Positions 32,592 to 42,860 of a stretch of DNA of 64,000 bases are shown here, piece after piece. Positions within the stretch are counted from its first letter, which is position 1, and every line of letters starts with the position of its first letter. The stretch spans positions 62,001 through 126,000 of the forward strand of contig NZ_JAJAQC010000017.1 of NCBI RefSeq assembly GCF_027604915.1. The letters are read 5' to 3'. The notes beneath the pieces were generated by a model. That model was not told where the DNA came from. It worked only from the letters and a program-made list of their open reading frames with translations, and made no database searches. This DNA is from Streptomonospora mangrovi (GTDB lineage: Bacteria; Actinomycetota; Actinomycetes; Streptosporangiales; Streptosporangiaceae). A program made the position numbers and the translations under genes.

Positions 32592-33586
32592 CGGCCACCG
32601 CCGGGGGTGCGGGGCGGGGGCGGCGGTGCGGCGGGCACCCCGATGACGCAGGCGGTGACGTTGTCGGGGCCGCCGCGCTCCAGGGCCAGGCGCACGCAGG
32701 CGCGCGCGGCGTCCAGCGGGTCGGGTCCGGCGCCCAGCACCAGGCCGGCGAGGTCGGCGGGGTCGGGCAGCAGGTTCCACAGGCCGTCGGTGCACAGCAG
32801 CAGGGCGCCCGGGCCGCGGGTGTCCAGGGCGGCGGTGCGGCCCTGGGCCTCGCCGTAGTCGGCGCCCAGCCAGGCGGTGAGGGTGTGGGCGTGGGGGGAG
32901 CGCTCGGCCTCCTCGGGGGTGAGGGCGTTGAGGGCGACCATGGTCTGGGCCCAGGTGTCGTCGCGGGTGAGCAGCGCCGAGGGCGCGGCGGTGGGCGCGG
33001 CGGCCAGCCAGTAGGCGCGGCTGTCGCCGACCCAGGCGACGGTGAGGGGGCCGCGCGCGGGCACGAGGGCGGCGACGAAGGTGCAGGCGGGGGCGTGCGG
33101 GCCGGTGCCGCCCAGGGCGGTGACGGCGCGCCCGGCGCGGCGCAGGGCGGTGGCGAGCGCGGCGGCGGGCGCGGCGCCGGCGGCGGTCTCCTCGGCCAGG
33201 GCGGTGGCGCCGGTCTCGGCGGCCACGGCGGAGGCGGCGGCGGGGCGCGGGGAGGTGGAGACGCCGTCGCAGACGACGGCGGCGGTGGTGGCGGCGCCGC
33301 CGCACCGCAGGGCGCGCAGCGCCAAGGCGTCCTCGTTGCGGCTGTGGCGCAGGCCGCGGTCGCTGACGCCGGCGCCGGTGCCGGCGCGGGCCTCGACGTG
33401 GTCGCGGCGGCCGGTGCGGGCCAGCCCGCAGTCGGCGCAGGCACCGCCGGCGACACGTCCGCCGCAGCGGGCGCAGGGGGCGGCGGGCGCGGCGGCGGGG
33501 CCGCCGGCCAGGGTGTGGCCGCAGCCCTCGCAGTAGGCGTCGCCGAGCGCGGCGACGGCCCCGCAGGCCGAGCACTTCACCGGCAC
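32588..33586 (-). CDS. PP2C Ser/Thr phosphatase with N-terminal zinc ribbons
   Basis: 332 residues from GTG at 33584-33586, after GAGGAGGTG. Cys 5, 8, 19, 22 and Cys 38, 41, 50, 53 form two zinc ribbons. The PP2C domain has RNEDALA (Asp-86), VCDGVS, WVGDSRAYW, CTDGLWN and GGPDNVT, all metal ligands kept. It should reverse phosphorylation by the upstream PknG-type kinase. The gene is 85 bases downstream of the kinase and overlaps the VWA gene by four bases. Confidence 0.92.
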   Translation of the reverse strand: MPVKCSACGAVAALGDAYCEGCGHTLAGGPAAAPAAPCARCGGRVAGGACADCGLARTGRRDHVEARAGTGAGVSDRGLRHSRNEDALALRALRCGGAATTAAVVCDGVSTSPRPAAASAVAAETGATALAEETAAGAAPAAALATALRRAGRAVTALGGTGPHAPACTFVAALVPARGPLTVAWVGDSRAYWLAAAPTAAPSALLTRDDTWAQTMVALNALTPEEAERSPHAHTLTAWLGADYGEAQGRTAALDTRGPGALLLCTDGLWNLLPDPADLAGLVLGAGPDPLDAARACVRLALERGGPDNVTACVIGVPAAPPPPPRTPGGGR

Positions 33587-33671
33587 GGCGGCCACCTCCT
33601 CGGGCGGGCGGCGCCGGGGGCGGGCCGGGGCGCGGGGGCGGGGGCGCGGCGCGCGGGGCCGGTGCGGGCGT

Positions 33672-36191
33672 TCACAGCCACGTCCGGGGCCGGACCTCGT
33701 TGGCGAGGTCGACGAGGGCGCGGCGGCGGGTGCCGTTCTCGGCGTGGCGGGACCGCTCGCGGTAGGTGCGTTCGAGGGCGCGGCGCAGCCCGTCCTCGGT
33801 GAAGGGCGCGCCGAGCAGGTCGGCGCCCTCGCGGGCGGTGCTGCCGGCCAGGACCCAGTCCAGGGCGGCGTGCAGGACGCGGGCCTTGAGGCGCAGCCCG
33901 GCGTCGCCGTGCAGGCCCAGGCGGCGCAGCCGCGCCTCGGCGCCGTGGAAGGCGGCGGCGTCGAGGGTGCGCGGGTCGTCGGGGTCGCCGTCGCCGACCA
34001 GCAGGCTGACGGCGGCCATCTGCGCGGCGATGTGCACGCTGGACAGCTCGGGCACCATGTCCAGGACGCGCACGGCGGCGGCGGGGTCGCCCTGGGCCAG
34101 GCGGATGCGGGCCAGGCCGAACGCGGCGCTGACGTAGGAGTGGTCGGTGAGCCACACGGTGCGGTAGAGGTCGGCGGCGGCCTCCCAGACGCCCAGCCCC
34201 TCGCAGGCGGCGGCCAGGCCGAGCTTGGGCGCGGCCTCGCCGGGCAGGTGGTCGAACAGCTCCTCGAAGCGCTCGCGGGCGGTGTCGTGGTCGCCGTGGG
34301 CCAGCGCGATCGCCGCCCAGTACCAGTAGGGCCGCCAGTGGTCGGCGGAGCCGGTGCCGAGGTCCTGGAGGTGGGCGGCGGCCTCGTCGAGGCGGCCCAC
34401 GCCGATGAGCGCGCGGACGTGCAGCAGCCGGGTCTCGGGGGTGGGGTCGCTGTCGCCGGAGAGGGTGGCGGCGAGGTCCTCGGGGCTGAGCGCGGCGATG
34501 TTGGCGAGCTGGTCGGCGGCAGGGTCCTCGGCGTCGACGCGGGGGTAGGGCAGGCCGGCGGCGCACTCGGCGGGGGCGGGCCGCTGGAGCAGCCGGTCGG
34601 CCTCGTCGATGACCCCGCCCAGGTGGCCGGAGCTGAACAGCGGCCGCTCGGGGCCGAAGAGAGCCGAGGGCGCGGGGTGGGGCCGGCTCTCCTTGTCGGA
34701 GAGGACCTCGCGCAGCACCCCGGTGAGCTGCTCGGCCATCTCGGCGGCGTCGTGGAACCGCAGCACGGGCTCGGCGTTGAGGGCGCGGCGCAGCAGCCGG
34801 TCGTAGGAGGGGTGGCGGGCCAGCACGGGGACGCTGCGGGCGGGCGGCAGGTCGTGCTCGTAGCGGCGGGTGAAGTCGAACCGGAAGCTGAGCACGGCCA
34901 TGCAGCGGGCGATGGCGTAGAGGTCGGAGCTGACGGAGGGGCCCATGGCGCGCAGCTCGCTCTCGGGCACCCGGTAGCCGGGGGTGGTGTAGACGCGGCT
35001 GTCGGAGTCGATGCGGCGCACCGCCCCCAGGTCGATGAGCTTGATCTGCTCCTCGCACTGGATGACGTTGTCGGGCTTGAAGTCGCAGTAGAGCAGGCCC
35101 TTGGAGTGCAGGTGGTGGACGGCGCGCAGGCACTCCAGGCCGTAGGCGATGACCTGCTCGACCGGCAGGCCGTCGCCGCCGTTGCGGGCGCGCCGCTCCA
35201 GCAGGACGTCGCGCAGGGATTTCCCGCCGACGTACTCCAGGACGATGTGGCCGGCGGGGATCCCGGTGCGGGGGTCGGGGTGCTGGACCCAGTTGTAGAT
35301 CTTGACGATGTTGGGGTGCTCGACCTCGGCGAGCACGGCGCGCTCGGCGGCGGCGGTCTGGTGGGCTTCGGCGTCGCCGCTGTTGAGCAGGCCCTTGAGC
35401 ACCACCCAGCGGTCGTTGACGTTGCGGTCGCGGGCGAGGTAGACCCAGCCGAACCCGCCGTGGGCCAGGGGGCCGAGCACCTCGTACTGGCCGGCGACGA
35501 GGTCGCCGCGGCGCAGCTTGGGGGTGAAGGAGAACTCGGTGCGGCAGGCGCCGCAGTAGCCCTCGGTGCGGCCGGGGCGGCCGTTGCGGGAGCGGCCGAC
35601 ACGTTCGCCGCAGTGGCCGCAGAAGCGGTTCTTCTCGGCGACCACGGGGTCGCTCATGACGGCGGTGGCGGGGTCGCGGCGGGGCACGGGCGGCACCTGG
35701 ACCATGCCCAGGCCCAGCAGCCCGCGCGAGGAGGGGCCGGTGCCGGCGACGCGGGGCGGGTCGACCAGGACGGCGGTGCCGCGGGGGCGGTGGCGGGGCG
35801 GGTTGGTGCGGGCCGACATGCGGGCGGCGTCGCGCAGGGAGGGCACGGACACCGGGGACGACGGCGCGGACCCGCCGGAGGCGCCGGGCGCGCCGGAGGC
35901 GGAGCCCGCACCGGACGGGCCGCGGGCGCCGGGCGCGCCGGGGCCGGCGCCGCCGGCGGCGCGGGAGGGCGCCCCGTTGGTGGCCGCCGGCGGGGTGATG
36001 GGCTCGGCGGCGGCGGGGCGCACGCCCAGGTCGGGCACGACGGCGACCGCGGCGGCGGGGGCGTCGGCCGCCGAGCGGGGTGCGGGGACGGCCGGCTCCT
36101 GCTCCGGGGTGGTGGTCGGCGCCATGCCGCACACCTCGCAGTAGCCGTCGTCGATCGCACCGGTGCAGTCGGGGTCGGTGCAGTGGGTCAT
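33672..36191 (-). CDS. pknG: PknG-type Ser/Thr kinase with zinc ribbon, rubredoxin and TPR-like domains
   Basis: 839 residues (M. tuberculosis PknG has about 750). Cys 4, 9, 18, 21 form an extra N-terminal zinc ribbon, then a disordered Pro/Ala/Gly region to about 180. Rubredoxin-like metal site Cys 191, 194, 213, 216. Kinase: glycine loop AHGGFGWV (243-250), Lys-266, catalytic Asp-370 in LLYCDFKPDN (no HRD Arg, as in PknG), DLG at 387-389. The C-terminal 350 residues are helical TPR-like repeats. Soluble. First gene of a six-gene operon with the PP2C, VWA, FHA, GlnX and GlnH genes. Start ATG 36189-36191 with GGAG seven bases upstream. Confidence 0.94.
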   Translation of the reverse strand: MTHCTDPDCTGAIDDGYCEVCGMAPTTTPEQEPAVPAPRSAADAPAAAVAVVPDLGVRPAAAEPITPPAATNGAPSRAAGGAGPGAPGARGPSGAGSASGAPGASGGSAPSSPVSVPSLRDAARMSARTNPPRHRPRGTAVLVDPPRVAGTGPSSRGLLGLGMVQVPPVPRRDPATAVMSDPVVAEKNRFCGHCGERVGRSRNGRPGRTEGYCGACRTEFSFTPKLRRGDLVAGQYEVLGPLAHGGFGWVYLARDRNVNDRWVVLKGLLNSGDAEAHQTAAAERAVLAEVEHPNIVKIYNWVQHPDPRTGIPAGHIVLEYVGGKSLRDVLLERRARNGGDGLPVEQVIAYGLECLRAVHHLHSKGLLYCDFKPDNVIQCEEQIKLIDLGAVRRIDSDSRVYTTPGYRVPESELRAMGPSVSSDLYAIARCMAVLSFRFDFTRRYEHDLPPARSVPVLARHPSYDRLLRRALNAEPVLRFHDAAEMAEQLTGVLREVLSDKESRPHPAPSALFGPERPLFSSGHLGGVIDEADRLLQRPAPAECAAGLPYPRVDAEDPAADQLANIAALSPEDLAATLSGDSDPTPETRLLHVRALIGVGRLDEAAAHLQDLGTGSADHWRPYWYWAAIALAHGDHDTARERFEELFDHLPGEAAPKLGLAAACEGLGVWEAAADLYRTVWLTDHSYVSAAFGLARIRLAQGDPAAAVRVLDMVPELSSVHIAAQMAAVSLLVGDGDPDDPRTLDAAAFHGAEARLRRLGLHGDAGLRLKARVLHAALDWVLAGSTAREGADLLGAPFTEDGLRRALERTYRERSRHAENGTRRRALVDLANEVRPRTWL

Positions 36192-36581
36192 CGGTGCGCT
36201 CCGGGTGCGTTGCCTCCCGTGGCGGGGCGTTGGCGCCCCGCGCGGGCGCGGCCGGCGCGGGGGGCGCGGACGCGCGGGGGCCGGGGCCGCAGCCGCCGGC
36301 CGCTCCGGCGCGGCGCCGGGCCGAAGCGGTCCGTGGTCGTCGGCGGCCTTGGCGGTGCGGGCGTACTCGGCACTGGCCGCATGGGTGTTCGTCTCCGGCG
36401 ACGGTGTCACGGGTCTTGAAAAGAGTCTCGCCCCGCCGCGGGAACCCCACAAGAGCGCGCGGTGCCGACGGCCGTGTCCGGCCAGTGACGGCGGGGTAAC
36501 CCCGCGGCGGTTCGCCCTGTGTTATGCCGTCTGCCCCGTCCGCGCGGATTCACGCCCGCCGGGCGCGGTGGGGCCGGGGTG
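36192..36581. other. upstream region of the pknG operon
   Basis: 390 bases without a supported gene. The part from 36400 to 36450 is slightly less GC-rich and may hold the operon promoter (minus strand), but I cannot name -35 and -10 elements. The portion next to 36580 should hold the 3' end of the two-component transcript. Confidence 0.45.
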
Positions 36582-37247
36582 TCAGCCGAGCCAGCCGGGG
36601 CGAACCACGCCGCTCTCGTAGGCGATGACGACCAACTGCGCGCGGTCGCGGGCGCGCAGCTTGGTGAGCACGCGGCTGACGTGGGTCTTGGCGGTGGCGG
36701 GGCTGACCAGCAGGCGGCGCGCCAGCTCGTCGTTGGACAGTCCGGCGGCCACGCCCGCCAGCACCTCGCGTTCGCGCTCGGTGAGGGAGTTGAGCAGCGG
36801 CGCGGGCGGGGGCTCCTTGACGCGGTCGGCGAACTCGCTGATGAGGCGTCGGGTGACCGAGGGGGCGAGCAGGGCGTCGCCGCGGGCGACGACGCGGACG
36901 GCGTGCACGAGTTCGGCGGGCTCGGTGTCCTTGACGAGGAACCCGGCGGCGCCGGCCTTGAGGGCGGCGTAGACGTAGTCGTCGAGGTCGAAGGTGGTGA
37001 GGATGACGACCTTGACACCGGCCAGCCGCTGGTCGGCGGCGATGCGGCGGGTGGCCTCCAGGCCGTCGACCACGGGCATGCGCACGTCCATGAGGACGAC
37101 GTCGGGGCGCTCGGCCGCGGCCAGGCGCACCGCCTCGGCGCCGTCGCCGGCCTCGGCCACCACGCTGATCCCGTCCTCGCCGTGCAGGATGGAGCGGAAC
37201 CCGGCGCGCACGAGGTTCTGGTCGTCGGCGAGCAGCACCCGGATCAT
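36582..37247 (-). CDS. NarL/LuxR-family response regulator
   Basis: 221 residues. Receiver with Asp-54 in VLMDVRMP and Lys in LVKDTEP. C-terminal LuxR helix-turn-helix (LTEREREVLAGVAAGLSNDE, then VSPATAKTHVSRVLTKL). Cognate of the DesK-like kinase upstream, 145 bases away on the same strand. Targets are not evident. Confidence 0.95.
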   Translation of the reverse strand: MIRVLLADDQNLVRAGFRSILHGEDGISVVAEAGDGAEAVRLAAAERPDVVLMDVRMPVVDGLEATRRIAADQRLAGVKVVILTTFDLDDYVYAALKAGAAGFLVKDTEPAELVHAVRVVARGDALLAPSVTRRLISEFADRVKEPPPAPLLNSLTEREREVLAGVAAGLSNDELARRLLVSPATAKTHVSRVLTKLRARDRAQLVVIAYESGVVRPGWLG

Positions 37248-37392
37248 GCGGTCCTCACCTTCGGGTGGGCGGGGGCGGAGCGGGGGGCGGTGCGGGGCGG
37301 CGCGGGCGGGCGCCGTCCCCCCTTCCTACCAGGGGCGGGCGCCCGGCGGCGGGTCCGGCGCGGGGCGCGGGGACGGGACGCCGGGTGGCACG

Positions 37393-38616
37393 TCAGTCGG
37401 CGGTGGTGCCCGCACCACCCGCGCCCCCCGGCAGGGGCAGGTCGGCGCGCACCAGGAACCCGGGGGCGTCGGCGCGGGGTCCGGCCTGGCAGGTGCCGCC
37501 GGCCGCGGCGGCGCGTTCGCGCATGCCGCGCAGGCCGTTGCCCTCGGCGGGCGGCGCGGTGGCGGTGCCGTTGTCGCGCACCTCGACGCCGACGCCGCCG
37601 GGCCGGTAGGTGACGGCGACGTCGGCGCGGGTGGCGCCGGAGTGGCGCAGCGCGTTGGTGAGGGCCTCCTGGACGATGCGGTAGGCGGCGAGGTCGACGG
37701 CGGCGGGCAGCGGCACGGGGTCGCCCGCCACGCGCAGGTCCACCGGCAGCCCGGCACGGGTGGTGTGCTCGGCGAGTTCGCCCACGCGCGCCAGGGTGGG
37801 GGCGGGCGCGGTGGGCGCGGCGGTGGCGGGGCCGTCGTCGACCTGGCGCAGGACGCCCAGGGTGGTGCGCAGTTCGCGCAGAGCCTGGCGGCTGGCGGCC
37901 TTGATGGCGTCCAGGGCGGCGTAGGCGCCCTCGGGGTCGTCGCGGCGGTAGGCGGCGGCGCCGGCCTGCACGTTGATGAGCGAGATGTGGTGGGCGACGA
38001 CGTCGTGGAGTTCGCGGGCGATGCGCAGCCGCTCCTCGGTGGCGCGGCGGCGGCCCTCCTCCTCGCGGGTGCGTTCGGCCTCGGCGGCGCGGCGCTGCAC
38101 CTCGTGCAGGTAGGCGCGGTTGCTGCGGGCGATCTCGCCGGCGAGCAGCACGACGAGGGCGCCGCCGAGGGTGGACAGCGCGCGCCACAGCTCGAACCGC
38201 AGGGTCTCCCCCACGGCGATGGTGCCCATGAACAGGAGGGTGGCGGTGACGGCGGCGGCGCGGTGGCCGGTGGCGCCCAGCCGGATGACGCCGACGGGGA
38301 ACGCGAGCCAGGCCGCCCAGGAGTCGACCTGGCCGAGCATGTAGTACAGCGGGTTGACCGTGCCGAGCACCACGGCGGCGGGCAGCGGCAGCCGGGTGAG
38401 CACGGCCAGGGCGAGCGCGCCGGCCAGCAGCAGGGCGACGCTGTGCCCGGGGACGGCCAGGCCCCGGCCGGCGGCGGTGACGTACTCGGCGGCGAGCGCG
38501 ACGGCGGCCACGGGCGCGGCGAGCAGCAGGTCGACCGCCCAGGCGGGCAGGCGGACGCGCCCGATCAGCACGGAGCCGCTGTCGGGCGGCCAGCCGGCGG
38601 TTGGCGCATCGGGCAT
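37393..38616 (-). CDS. DesK/NarX-like sensor histidine kinase
   Basis: 407 residues. Five or six membrane helices in the first 160 residues with almost no external loops, then a coiled coil and HisKA_3 (RIARELHDVVAHHISL), N box EALTNALRHSG and G box GNGLRGMRERA. Start is uncertain: ATG at 38614-38616 has GGAGG only one base away, and a TTG four codons upstream is the alternative. Partner of the LuxR-type regulator downstream. The membrane-embedded input suggests an envelope or lipid signal. Confidence 0.92.
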   Translation of the reverse strand: MPDAPTAGWPPDSGSVLIGRVRLPAWAVDLLLAAPVAAVALAAEYVTAAGRGLAVPGHSVALLLAGALALAVLTRLPLPAAVVLGTVNPLYYMLGQVDSWAAWLAFPVGVIRLGATGHRAAAVTATLLFMGTIAVGETLRFELWRALSTLGGALVVLLAGEIARSNRAYLHEVQRRAAEAERTREEEGRRRATEERLRIARELHDVVAHHISLINVQAGAAAYRRDDPEGAYAALDAIKAASRQALRELRTTLGVLRQVDDGPATAAPTAPAPTLARVGELAEHTTRAGLPVDLRVAGDPVPLPAAVDLAAYRIVQEALTNALRHSGATRADVAVTYRPGGVGVEVRDNGTATAPPAEGNGLRGMRERAAAAGGTCQAGPRADAPGFLVRADLPLPGGAGGAGTTAD

Positions 38617-38755
38617 GCCTCCATTCAACTACGCCCCGGCCGGGCGGGGCGGCGCCCAGTGTGTGCCGCAGGGGGCGGCGGGCGCGTCGGCCGGGAGGCG
38701 GAGGCGGGGGTACGCCCCAGGGTGCGGGCGGGCGGCGCGGTGTCGGCCGCGCGCG

Positions 38756-39511
38756 TTACGCGCCGTCGCCGGGCCCGGGGGTGCCCGGTGCGGTGGGGCC
38801 GGTGCCGGGGGCGCCGGGTTCGCGGCGGGGGCCGCGGTGGCCGGTGTGCTCGCGGTCCTCGGGGTCCGCGGGGTCCTCGGGGTGCGCGTCGTCGGCGCGG
38901 TCGCGGTCCTCGGCGGGGCCGGCGGTGTGCTCCTCGGGCGCGCCGGCGGGCCGGTCCAGCGCGTCGCGGCGGCCGCCCTGCTCGGCGCGGGCCAGGCGCA
39001 GCCGCAGGCTCAGCACCACCAGCGCGGCGCCGAAGACGATGGCGTAGACGCCGATGACGAACGCCAGGCCCAGGGCGCCGCCCAGGGGCGCCACCCACAG
39101 CACCAGGCCGAAGGCGACCGAGAGCACGCCGGCGAAGATGTAGAGCCACTCGCCGGTCATCTCCTTGCTCAGCCGCACGGCCGCGGCGATCTCGAAGGCG
39201 CCGGTGACCACCGCCCACAGGCCGATGATCAGCGAGAGGAGGAAGACGGTGAGGGCGGGCCAGGTGAGCGCGAGGATGCCCAGCAGCACGCCGAGCACGG
39301 CCTCCAGGACCAGCGGCGGGCGGTCGGGTTTGGCGGCGCGCAGGGCCGCCCACCCGGCGAGCAGGCCGTCGGCCAGGGCGTAGACGCCGAAGGCGATCGC
39401 CAGGGCGAGGACGGTGAGCCCGGGCCAGAGGACGGCGACGAAACCGAACAGGATCGCCAGGGCGCCCCGGACGGCCAGAGCCCACCAGTTGCGGACCATG
39501 TAGTCAAGCAT
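38756..39511 (-). CDS. HdeD family membrane protein with acidic tail
   Basis: 251 residues. Residues 1-175 hold six membrane helices in three DUF308/HdeD repeats (WWALAVRGALAILFGFVAVL, LEAVLGVLLGILALTWPALT, GVLSVAFGLVLWVAPLGGAL). The last 70 residues are a charged disordered tail (Asp/Glu/Arg/Pro). HdeD contributes to acid resistance in E. coli; in actinobacteria its role is unknown. ATG at 39509-39511 has GGGGGAGA close upstream. Between the two-component genes and citrate synthase, apparently alone. Confidence 0.9.
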   Translation of the reverse strand: MLDYMVRNWWALAVRGALAILFGFVAVLWPGLTVLALAIAFGVYALADGLLAGWAALRAAKPDRPPLVLEAVLGVLLGILALTWPALTVFLLSLIIGLWAVVTGAFEIAAAVRLSKEMTGEWLYIFAGVLSVAFGLVLWVAPLGGALGLAFVIGVYAIVFGAALVVLSLRLRLARAEQGGRRDALDRPAGAPEEHTAGPAEDRDRADDAHPEDPADPEDREHTGHRGPRREPGAPGTGPTAPGTPGPGDGA

Positions 39512-39664
39512 GTCTCCCCCGATCGTTCCGGCCCGGGAGGACGCCTGCCCGGGGGCGCGGGGGGTGATGGCCGGTGCGGGGGAGTTATTACCGGGGGTGT
39601 GCCAAGTCGTTGCCGGGTGCCGACCCGGCGGGCGGCGCGGGGTCGCCCGCCGGTGCCGGCGCGG

Positions 39665-40957
<1,293 letters not shown>

Positions 40958-41255
40958 GCCCGAGCACCTTTCCAGGCGGGGATGCGGGGATCAGGGAATG
41001 CCGTCCCGGTCTCTCTGTTCAGTTCTTATTAAACTCCGGTGAAGCAAAATAATACAATTGTCGCGCATTAGCGAAGTCGTGACATGGGCCACACCGTTAA
41101 TCGCGCGGTGGATTTCTCTCAGGGCGAAGTTTCGCAGTTCTTTCCACGGGCAACGGGTGGATCCGTTCACATCCTGGACACACCGGCGGCCCGCCGGAAC
41201 CACCGGCGGACCGCGACGCGCCGACACCGGCGGCGGTGCGCGCCGGCGCCCCCGC
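40958..41255 (-). promoter_or_regulatory. AT-rich upstream region of citrate synthase
   Basis: 298 bases without a gene, containing the lowest GC in the neighbourhood (41020-41075). On the minus strand TATTAT (near 41050) and TTTAATAAG (near 41030) are possible -10 elements. I find no clear regulator site. The left end next to 41255 holds the 3' end of the methyltransferase gene's neighbour strand and a short GC hairpin. Confidence 0.45.
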
Positions 41256-41777
41256 CTAGCGGCCCGGGCGGGCCGCGGCCGGACGCCACGGCCGCAGGCG
41301 CGGCACCCAGGCGCGCACGTTGCGGCGGTACTCGGCGTACTCGGCGCCGAACATGCGCGCCAGCACCGGCTCCTCGTAGAAGCGCACGAACAGGGCCGCC
41401 ACCAGCCAGGCGGTCAGCGCCCAGGCCAGCACGCCCACCGAGCCGAACAGCAGGGCCTCGCCGATCAGCACGTGCAGCAGCGCGACGTACATGGGGTTGC
41501 GGACGTAGCGGTTGAAGCCGTCGACCACCAGGTGCTCGGTGGGCGCGGCGGGGATGGGCACCCCCCGGGCGGCGGCGAACCGCGCGAAGGCGTGCGCGCA
41601 GACGTAGAGCCCGGCGGCGATGAGGACCGCCCCGACCCACCGGGCCACCGCCCAGTAGGGCAGCGGCTCGGTGAACTCCCAGCCGGTGATCAGCCACGGG
41701 ATGACACCGACCACCGTGCCCGGAGCGGCGAGGAAGAAAACCGCGCTGCCCACGGCGGCCGAGGTTGTGCTGCGCAT
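41256..41777 (-). CDS. ICMT/PEMT-type membrane methyltransferase
   Basis: 173 residues with four or five membrane helices. The conserved NRYVRNPMYVALL and the C-terminal FYEEPVLARMFGAEYAEYRR match the isoprenylcysteine carboxyl-methyltransferase / phospholipid methyltransferase-like family, whose SAM site is formed by the C-terminal motif. Substrate unknown. It is divergent from a TetR-family gene across 104 bases and is likely to be its target. Confidence 0.88.
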   Translation of the reverse strand: MRSTTSAAVGSAVFFLAAPGTVVGVIPWLITGWEFTEPLPYWAVARWVGAVLIAAGLYVCAHAFARFAAARGVPIPAAPTEHLVVDGFNRYVRNPMYVALLHVLIGEALLFGSVGVLAWALTAWLVAALFVRFYEEPVLARMFGAEYAEYRRNVRAWVPRLRPWRPAAARPGR

Positions 41778-41881
41778 GATCGGACCTCTCGACGGGGATG
41801 AGGGGACGCCGGCCGGCGTCCCGGTTGACTCCCTGCCTTCATATCTGGAACGTCATGCGATTTACAGTAGTATCGAGTGTC

Positions 41882-42757
41882 ATGACATCCGGATCCCGTT
41901 CCCCTGCCCCGAACGACGTTCCCGGCGGCGCCCGGGACGTCGGGAACGCAGCCGGGAAGCCCCCTGTTCCGTCCGCGCCCACCGTCCCCGCCGACCTGGT
42001 CGACGCCGCCGTGGCGGCCGCCCGCGAGCGCGGGCAGGACGTCGCCGACGTCCCCCTCACCGCGATCGCCGCCGCCGCCAACGTCTCGCGCAGCACCCTG
42101 CTGCGGCGCATCGGCGGCACCCGCGCCGCCCTCGACGCCGCCGTGCGCGCCGCCGGGATCGACCCCGGCGGCCGCCCGCCGGTGCGCGAGCGCGCCGTCG
42201 CGGCGGCGGCCCGGCTGATCGGCGAGCGCGGCCTGGGCGCCGTCACCCTGGAGGCCGTGGCGGCGGCCGCGCCCTGCGCGCTGCCGAGCCTGCACACCGT
42301 CTTCCACGGCCGCGACGGCCTTTTGACGGCGGTGTTCGAGCGCTACGGCCCGGTGATCGACGTCGAGGCGCTGGCCGCCGCGCCGCCCGAGCGGCTGGCG
42401 GACGTGGTGCGCGGGGTGCAGCGGGCGGTGGTGCACGCCTTCGCCCGCGAGCCCCGCGTGGTGCCCGCCATCTTCGCCGACCTGCTCGCCCGCCCCCAGG
42501 GACCGGGCACCCGCCTGCTGGGCGAGGCCATGCCGCGCGTGTTCGCCGGGATCAGCACCCTGCTGCGTCCCGAGATCGAGGCGGGCCGCCTGCGCCCGCT
42601 GCCGATGCCGGTGCTCATCCAACTGATCATCGGCCCGCCCGCCGTGCACATGATGACCCGCCCGGCCCTGGAGACGGCCCTGGGCGAGCACCTTCCCCCG
42701 GTTGAGGAGTCCCTGGACCACTTCACCGAGTCCTTCCTGCGCGCCGCCGCCCCGTAG
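41882..42757 (+). CDS. TetR-like regulator with two helix-turn-helix domains
   Basis: 291 residues. Two TetR-type DNA-binding segments follow each other: residues 39-90 (LTAIAAAANVSRSTLLRRIG) and 101-155 (VTLEAVAAAAPCALPSLHTVF), then a TetR C-terminal ligand domain. A tandem arrangement is unusual. TAGTAT lies eight bases before the ATG, so the message is probably leaderless; the ATG also lies in the palindrome GTCATGAC. It presumably controls the divergent methyltransferase. The second domain has Ala-Pro where the turn normally lies and may not contact DNA. Confidence 0.82.
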   Translation: MTSGSRSPAPNDVPGGARDVGNAAGKPPVPSAPTVPADLVDAAVAAARERGQDVADVPLTAIAAAANVSRSTLLRRIGGTRAALDAAVRAAGIDPGGRPPVRERAVAAAARLIGERGLGAVTLEAVAAAAPCALPSLHTVFHGRDGLLTAVFERYGPVIDVEALAAAPPERLADVVRGVQRAVVHAFAREPRVVPAIFADLLARPQGPGTRLLGEAMPRVFAGISTLLRPEIEAGRLRPLPMPVLIQLIIGPPAVHMMTRPALETALGEHLPPVEESLDHFTESFLRAAAP

Positions 42758-42789
42758 CGATCCCCCCGAGGGCCGATGACCGCGCACGC

Positions 42790-42836
42790 GCGAGCGCCCC
42801 CGGCCGTCCTGGGGACGGGCGGGGGCGCGCTCGGGC
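42790..42836. terminator. hairpin between convergent genes
   Basis: GAGCGCCCCCGGCCGTCC and ACGGGCGGGGGCGCGCTC form a long GC stem with small bulges between the convergent TetR and CPBP genes, likely stopping both. Confidence 0.6.
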
Positions 42837-42860
42837 TGACGTGCGGTAGGGCTGCGGGGA

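Noticed and set aside
33744-36419. 891-codon plus-strand frame opposite the kinase gene
   Set aside because: The composition is that of an antisense shadow (Val/Gly/Ala/Gln repeats) and the opposite strand encodes a full PknG-type kinase with all motifs.
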